This document shows, piece by piece, positions 19,943-24,941 of a stretch of DNA of 24,941 bases. Location of the stretch: the NCBI GenBank assembly GCA_003427395.1, contig BFEA01000086.1, positions 1,047,448 to 1,072,388 of the forward strand, written 5' to 3'. The translations under genes were made by a program, and so were the position numbers. Origin of the DNA: Chara braunii (taxonomy: Eukaryota > Streptophyta > Charophyceae > Charales > Characeae). A model generated the notes under the pieces. The model was not told the DNA's origin, ran no database searches, and worked only from the letters and a program-made list of their open reading frames with translations. Within the stretch, counting starts at the first letter, position 1. Each line of letters starts with the position of its first letter.

Positions 19943-21529
19943 TCACATGGTGAACAAGCTTTTGACAGTTGTTCTGTTCCTTGGACTGCGGCAGAGGTAC
20001 TTGACAAAGGCTGAGTTCGACGCCTCGCTGGCAACAGTGATCCCTGACACAGGAGGAGTACTGGTGATTATAGGCGAAGAACCAGATGTAGGCGAGTTCA
20101 GGGATGCCGCATCAGCAGGAGCACCATCGTTACCTAACTCGGGTCTGACATAATACGAAAGAATCGTATTGGTCTGCTTCTTGGGTTGCTTCTCCTCCCT
20201 CACTCTCTTCCTTGAACGCTTGGCTGGACTCTTGAGGTACCTGTCAGCAAGGAGCAGGCTGACCATCTTTCTGGGGAACTTCCTCATCATGAGGTGTTCA
20301 TCATCCAGAATGGTTTCATGTCGCCTGGCTGGGTTGTCAATGATGCTGCACGCTATCTTCTGCATGATGAAACGCATGTGAGAAAAGACAACCGAAGATA
20401 AGACCGGGGCCCTCCAGGTAGTCTTCAAGAAATTCCTCATCGCTCTCATTCGGGCCCGAAGGGTGGGGGTCACTGGGAACAGATATTCGAGATTAGCCAA
20501 TGGATACCAAAGGACATGGTCAAACCAAGTAATATTGGTTTTGCAGTCCTTCTTCTTCAACTCCATACATCTACACTTGAGGTAAGGTCTTCCTACATTC
20601 CATATACGTTTCAGTTCAGGGAGGGGCTCTGCGCCTTTCGGGGGACAGAACCCTCTGATTGCCAAGGCTGGAGTGGACTCGGGGCATTTCAGCGGGTCGA
20701 AGTGGCCTACAAGGGGCAGCTTCATTACATCTGCAGTCAAGGGATAAGATCCTTTGATCAAATCAGTGTTTTCTGCAAGGGTGTTTTCACTGGCATCGCA
20801 GAGCTCAATTTCAGCCACGGACAGTGAGGCCAGAAATCTGTAGGCATTGGCGCTAATGGGCGCCGAGTGGTTAAAGGTATCCAAATCCCAAAGCTTGTAC
20901 TCAACTCCAATGGACTCAGACTCAATCCACCTACAAGGAGCGAGAGGGAGAAAATCGTTCTGATAATACTTGGAGACCTCCTTTCTTCTTGCCTTCGTTA
21001 AGCTGTTTGTTAACTGTGTTTTTGAGTCCGCAATGAACTGCTGATGAAATAACTTCTCTTCCTCCGTTAATTCCAACCCATCGTCATCATCAGAGTCCAA
21101 TTGATCCTGCTCCTGGATTGGAACCCTAACAATATCCTCGTGAAAATTCGATTTCACTCCCCACAAATCAATAAAGACATTTTTTTTCATCGCTAATTCA
21201 TCCAGAATGGAACCATCTATTAGGACATCTTCTTCAGCAACTTCCTTGACATTCTCTACCAGAGCCCTCGACAATTCCGGGAAACTATCCTTATCGTAGG
21301 TCGAGCACAAAAGGATATCAGCCCAATCGTTGAACGAGAGGATAGAGATGAGTGGAGGAAAGGGAGAAGGGACATGCACAAAATTGCACCAGACCTCTTC
21401 CATGACCCTGGGGTTAGTTACGAAGATTAATGCCTGGGTAGGACGTGAAGGGGCCTTGAAGCCATCCAACCATGCCATTTCACCACGCGCCAGATCAGAA
21501 TACCATCCGTTCCGAGTGAAGGTTGACTT
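19943..21529 (-). CDS. Unknown protein, 530-codon open frame (probable internal exon)
   Basis: This is the longest intact frame in the window. It is not a recognised family. The first in-frame ATG is at 21478. The open frame extends upstream to 21529, where TTGTCTTTAATGATTGCAG looks like a 3' splice site, so it may be an exon rather than a complete gene. Numbered from the first codon of the open frame, the features are GWYSDLARGEMAWLDG near the N-terminus, an acidic stretch at 144-160 (DSDDDDGLELTEEE), a Cys cluster (LKCRCMELKKKDC) near 340, a basic bipartite NLS-like run at about 437-453 (KRSRKRVREEKQPKKQ) followed at once by QTNTILSYY (454-462), then a Ser/Pro-rich tail. It lies 65 bp upstream of the RT exon on the same strand and between the two 3.1-kb repeats, which suggests that both belong to one retroelement. 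The frame is free of stops although the RT beside it is dead. Confidence 0.65.
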   Translation of the reverse strand, partial: KSTFTRNGWYSDLARGEMAWLDGFKAPSRPTQALIFVTNPRVMEEVWCNFVHVPSPFPPLISILSFNDWADILLCSTYDKDSFPELSRALVENVKEVAEEDVLIDGSILDELAMKKNVFIDLWGVKSNFHEDIVRVPIQEQDQLDSDDDDGLELTEEEKLFHQQFIADSKTQLTNSLTKARRKEVSKYYQNDFLPLAPCRWIESESIGVEYKLWDLDTFNHSAPISANAYRFLASLSVAEIELCDASENTLAENTDLIKGSYPLTADVMKLPLVGHFDPLKCPESTPALAIRGFCPPKGAEPLPELKRIWNVGRPYLKCRCMELKKKDCKTNITWFDHVLWYPLANLEYLFPVTPTLRARMRAMRNFLKTTWRAPVLSSVVFSHMRFIMQKIACSIIDNPARRHETILDDEHLMMRKFPRKMVSLLLADRYLKSPAKRSRKRVREEKQPKKQTNTILSYYVRPELGNDGAPADAASLNSPTSGSSPIITSTPPVSGITVASEASNSAFVKYLCRSPRNRTTVKSLFTM

Positions 21530-21760
21530 CTGCAATCATTAAAGACAACAATGAGCATAAGCTCAGAGTACCTAAGGGCAAAGATACAAGCCATATTGGT
21601 ATTCATAAATTACTAATAGGATTCCAGATATTTCATCATTCACTTTCATATGTCACTAGTCAGCAGTATTTCTGTACTATTGTTGCACAACTTGACAAGG
21701 GGGAATCGCCCCCTTGATGGCAAAATGGGTCCGGTACAAAACCATTCCGTGTGCGTGGGA
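21530..21760. other. Spacer between the 530-codon frame and R2
   Basis: No gene is seen. It contains a perfect short hairpin, CAAGGGGG-AATCG-CCCCCTTG, at 21696-21716. If the unit is transcribed on the minus strand, this would be its 5' leader. Confidence 0.5.
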
Positions 21761-24700
21761 TGTTGAGATGAGTCCACCGCACCATTATAGTGCGGCGAGC
21801 TGCATTTTGGTAGAGTACACTCAGTACAGTGTGATAACCGCTAACAGCTCGGACACATTCATGTTAAATGAAATATATCGATCCAAGCAATTTACATCAC
21901 TAGGGCTAATAAGCACGACCTTGAAGACTTCAAAAACTCATTATGAATTCCGATACATGCAGATTGTAATAATCCAGACAGACTGTAATTGACACAATTT
22001 GGATGAGAGGGGGAGAAAAGCAGCAGACAGGGAGAAAAAACATAGAAGCGGGAGGGGGGGAGAGAAAGGGAAGGAGATGGGGGCACGGGAGGGGGGAGGT
22101 GGAGGAGACGGGGAGGGAGTAGGGTAGGAAGGATGAATCAAGGTAAAAAAAACAAAAAAAAGAAACTCAGAAAGATTTTATTTGAAAACTGCATCCGGGG
22201 CGATCGTTACTCAGCATAATCATTTACATAGAGCTATAATTCGATGTTCATCCCATGTTCGAACAAATGCTTTGCCTCGTCATAGTGGTCGGTGTGATCT
22301 AGATGGATTCATGCTAAGCACTCAATCAGTAAAGATCTGTGGTAAAACTTATAGACTCCGATGAAACCATTGAAAGATTTTTTTTTAAGATAACCTCCAG
22401 ATCGATCGCTATTTTAGCATAGTCATTTACCAAGAGCTACATCCAATGATTGCGCCCTGACCGAACACATCCTTTCCCATGTCATAATGAATGTTGCGCT
22501 CGGAACACACACAACAAAGAGCTACGACTAAACTCATCGATTTTGATCAAAGATGAAGCTAGCGAATGCAAAATCCCTATAATGGTCCGTACGGTAAAGC
22601 CACATGGCATACAGTCAGATAGCATTCATCATTGGATTGCATCCGTAAGCCAAAAAGACCCTTCTCCAATTCTTATTATTCATGAGCTTCACGATGTACA
22701 ACTAGTATCCCCTGGGAAATCTCTCCGACACGCACCTCCACAAACCACATAGATACTTCATCAAGCGTAACCAGAGTCGTACATCCTCAGGGGGTATCAT
22801 AGATGCTAGGAACTAGTAATCCTACGAGGAGAAGTGGAATCAGACCTCATATTGAGTGAAGAGATTGATCGAAGTGTGACTGGGAAGGTTGAATACCAGG
22901 ATAACCAGGAAGAGGACAAATGTCAGAGAGGTTGCAAACACAGTGGTGATCGCAACTACCATCAGAGGGGAGGAGAGAGATTGAAGGTAATAGTGTTTTC
23001 ATCCATTTTTAAAGGCCCGGGAGGGAAGCAAAAATGCGAGGGATCCATATGAGAGAGAGAGTCACAAGCCATGATCGATCCAATCAGAATGGATATAAAG
23101 ACACACGGAAGGGCAAAGAAGGCAAATCGAATAGGTGTCTTCATTCGTAAGTTATTCATCATGCATTAAGACTACACTGGGCATCTAGGAGACCTAAACA
23201 CTACCACAGAGGTGTTGCCAGAACAAGGTAACGAGCAGAGCAAACTGCTTTGCTGGAGGGCGTCAAGAAAGCTCAGAAAAGCAAGCGTCGCCAACAACAA
23301 CGTGAAAACGGTAACAATCCCGAGGTAGATCGTAGTATGGTTCATATATCCTTCATCTTTGTACCAGCGCTCCTACTGCAGGCGAGAAGAAATCAACAAT
23401 TCCTAGGGGAGAACAAAACAAAACAAAACGCAGATGATGTGCGACAAATGTCGTTAGGTAGCATCCATACATATGGCGAAACAAATTCTTTGGGGGGAAA
23501 AAATGACGGAGAGGTGAGAGATTAGGATAGAAGGAAACGAATAAGAAGAGCAAGAAATGGATTCCTAGTTCGGTCTGGCGACCCCAGAGTGTCGACGTAA
23601 CCTTTAAAAGGGTTTGACAAACAGATCCCTAATGCTTTTTCACCAACGCCTGTCAGATTAGCTCATCAGGGGAAGATGCCCTCAAGTTATCGTTCGGAAA
23701 GGGAGAGGGAAAGAGGAGGATAGATTGGTGGAATATTCTTTGAAAAGCGGATAAAAAGGGAAGGGGGTTTAGAAGAAAAGTGGGGACAAGGTAGGTTCGA
23801 ACGAGAGACTATGTTACCGTCGCAGCGGAAGAGGAAGCATTTGTTGCCATGAGGTCAGAGCAATGCGATCAATCAAGCTTTGCTGCGATTATCCAGAGTC
23901 GAACAAAACAGAGGGCCGAATCCTGCTTAGACCACAATCTTAGACAAGCATAGGAACCCTGAACTCATCGACCAGGCACAGGTCGATTGCCGTCTATGCA
24001 AAACATTGTCCCGTGAAGCAAGGAACATGTTCGTACAGTGTCGATCAACACGAACGTCGCAGGAAGCGTCCATTATACTGGGCATATACCATGCGCAAGA
24101 CAGAAGAGGTAGTCGGCGGTAGTAAGGAAGAAGCTATGGTCAGGCCATAAAAGTGCAAGGTTCAGGCATAGCCCGCTTGCGATCAACAGTCTGCGAAGGG
24201 TGATAGATTCGTGGAATAACATGCAACCCTATGACCACAACGTGCGCGAGTACTCCGAAAAACGTCGAAGAGCGATCACAACAATGTCCTAGCACAGTCG
24301 ATGCAGAATCAGGAAGCAGTCGGCCGATATTCGTGCAGAGTCGGAGCTGCGAGAATCGGTCGCTGCTGCCGGAAAGGGCCGTCCACATCGACACTTCAAA
24401 GAGGAAGTAGACATCGACCGGCGCTACTATATAGTCCGAAGAGTGCGGAACACCGTCTGGGTATTCCTTTGCCTATTTGGCCTTTACAACCCGAACGGGA
24501 CTTTTAGGTTTCAGGTGGCGGGCGGTGGGGGGTGGGGGTGGGGGTGGGTGAGTGGGGGGTACTTTCACCTTACTATGCATCAATAGCAGTGGTGGTGGGG
24601 GAGTGGGTAACTGGGGATCATTGCACAAAATAGCCCATAGGACCACATGCAGACTCCAAAAAATTGAGCTTATATGCCTCAGTATGCGGGCTGGGCCCCA

Positions 24701-24881
24701 TCATAGGCAAAAAATTCTTTTCACCCGCTTTTATTGCAGGAGTTTATTTGAGCATTTCATATTGATTTGTTATATATACATATATATATTTTTTTATTTT
24801 TATTTTTATTTATTTTTATTCTTTTATCATTTATTTTTTATTTTTATTGGCTATTTCGCAAATTAAACAAACTTTTTTAGA

Positions 24882-24884
<3 letters not shown>
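21761..24884. repeat. 3.1-kb direct repeat, copy R2
   Basis: Second copy of 13858-16954, in the same orientation. It differs by scattered substitutions, a 1-bp deletion near 22991-23000, loss of about 10 bp near 23347, loss of a few bases near 23826, a longer G-rich tract (24514-24559) and a longer T-rich stretch near 24785-24830. The start-to-start distance is 7,903 bp. Its left flank is unlike that of R1, and its right end runs into (GT)n(GA)n and the window edge. Confidence 0.93.

Positions 24885-24941
<57 letters not shown>
24885..24941. repeat. (GT)n followed by (GA)n at right edge
   Basis: GT repeats to about 24925, then GA repeats to the end. After the equivalent GT run, R1 continues with TATGTCCCACCCC instead, so the two copies diverge here. 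Confidence 0.97.

Noticed and set aside
13858-24884. R1 and R2 as classical LTRs
   Set aside because: The repeats start TG but the other end is a GT microsatellite with no CA. I see no convincing tRNA primer site at 21760 or integrase/protease genes, and the RT is not of the Ty1/Ty3 type.

Overview
The window is repeat-dense eukaryotic DNA, most likely from the plant/streptophyte lineage. The largest element is a plant-style L1 LINE: its ORF1 carries a zinc knuckle, and its ORF2 carries an apurinic-type endonuclease, a reverse transcriptase (RT) and a C-terminal zf-RVT-like CCHC motif. There are also splice-like signals, microsatellites and nested transposons. A charophyte such as Chara would fit the second RT family, but this is a guess from memory of protein style. 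I see no rRNA, tRNA, CRISPR array or intact conventional gene.

Layout. (1) 1-61 is a (GA)n run. (2) 104-10818, minus strand, is one full-length but dead LINE of about 10.7 kb, bounded by a perfect 16-bp target-site duplication (88-103 and 10819-10834). It has a poly(A) tail, an ORF2 broken by frameshifts and stops, an unusually long ORF1 region (about 4 kb) and a 1.7-kb 5' UTR with internal repeats. (3) 10835-13725 is flanking DNA with a 52-bp tandem duplication, a plus-strand frame of 285 codons interrupted only by three TGA codons, and a decayed C48/Ulp1-type protease that has lost its catalytic His-Trp region. (4) 13726-13854 is a (GT)n tract containing a 38-bp perfect Nextera mate-pair junction adapter. 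This is an assembly artefact, so sequence left and right of 13780-13817 should not be assumed contiguous. (5) 13858-16954 and 21761-24884 are two copies of a 3.1-kb direct repeat (R1, R2), each ending in (GT)n. (6) Between them, on the minus strand, lie a 530-codon open frame of unknown function with a nuclear-localisation-like stretch, and then a broken RT of the GIPMG/YIDD/DKR style. (7) A 556-bp MITE-like element (18077-18632) sits inside the RT. Removing it with one copy of its A7 target duplication restores the RT frame exactly.

Interpretation. The 530-codon frame, the RT and the flanking 3.1-kb direct repeats look like one retroelement unit of about 7.9 kb. It may be arranged like the pseudo-LTR tandems of Penelope-like elements, but this is inference. 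The best candidates for something undescribed are this unit, with its unrecognised 530-aa partner protein, and the oversized ORF1 of the LINE. The best-established finding is the embedded sequencing adapter.
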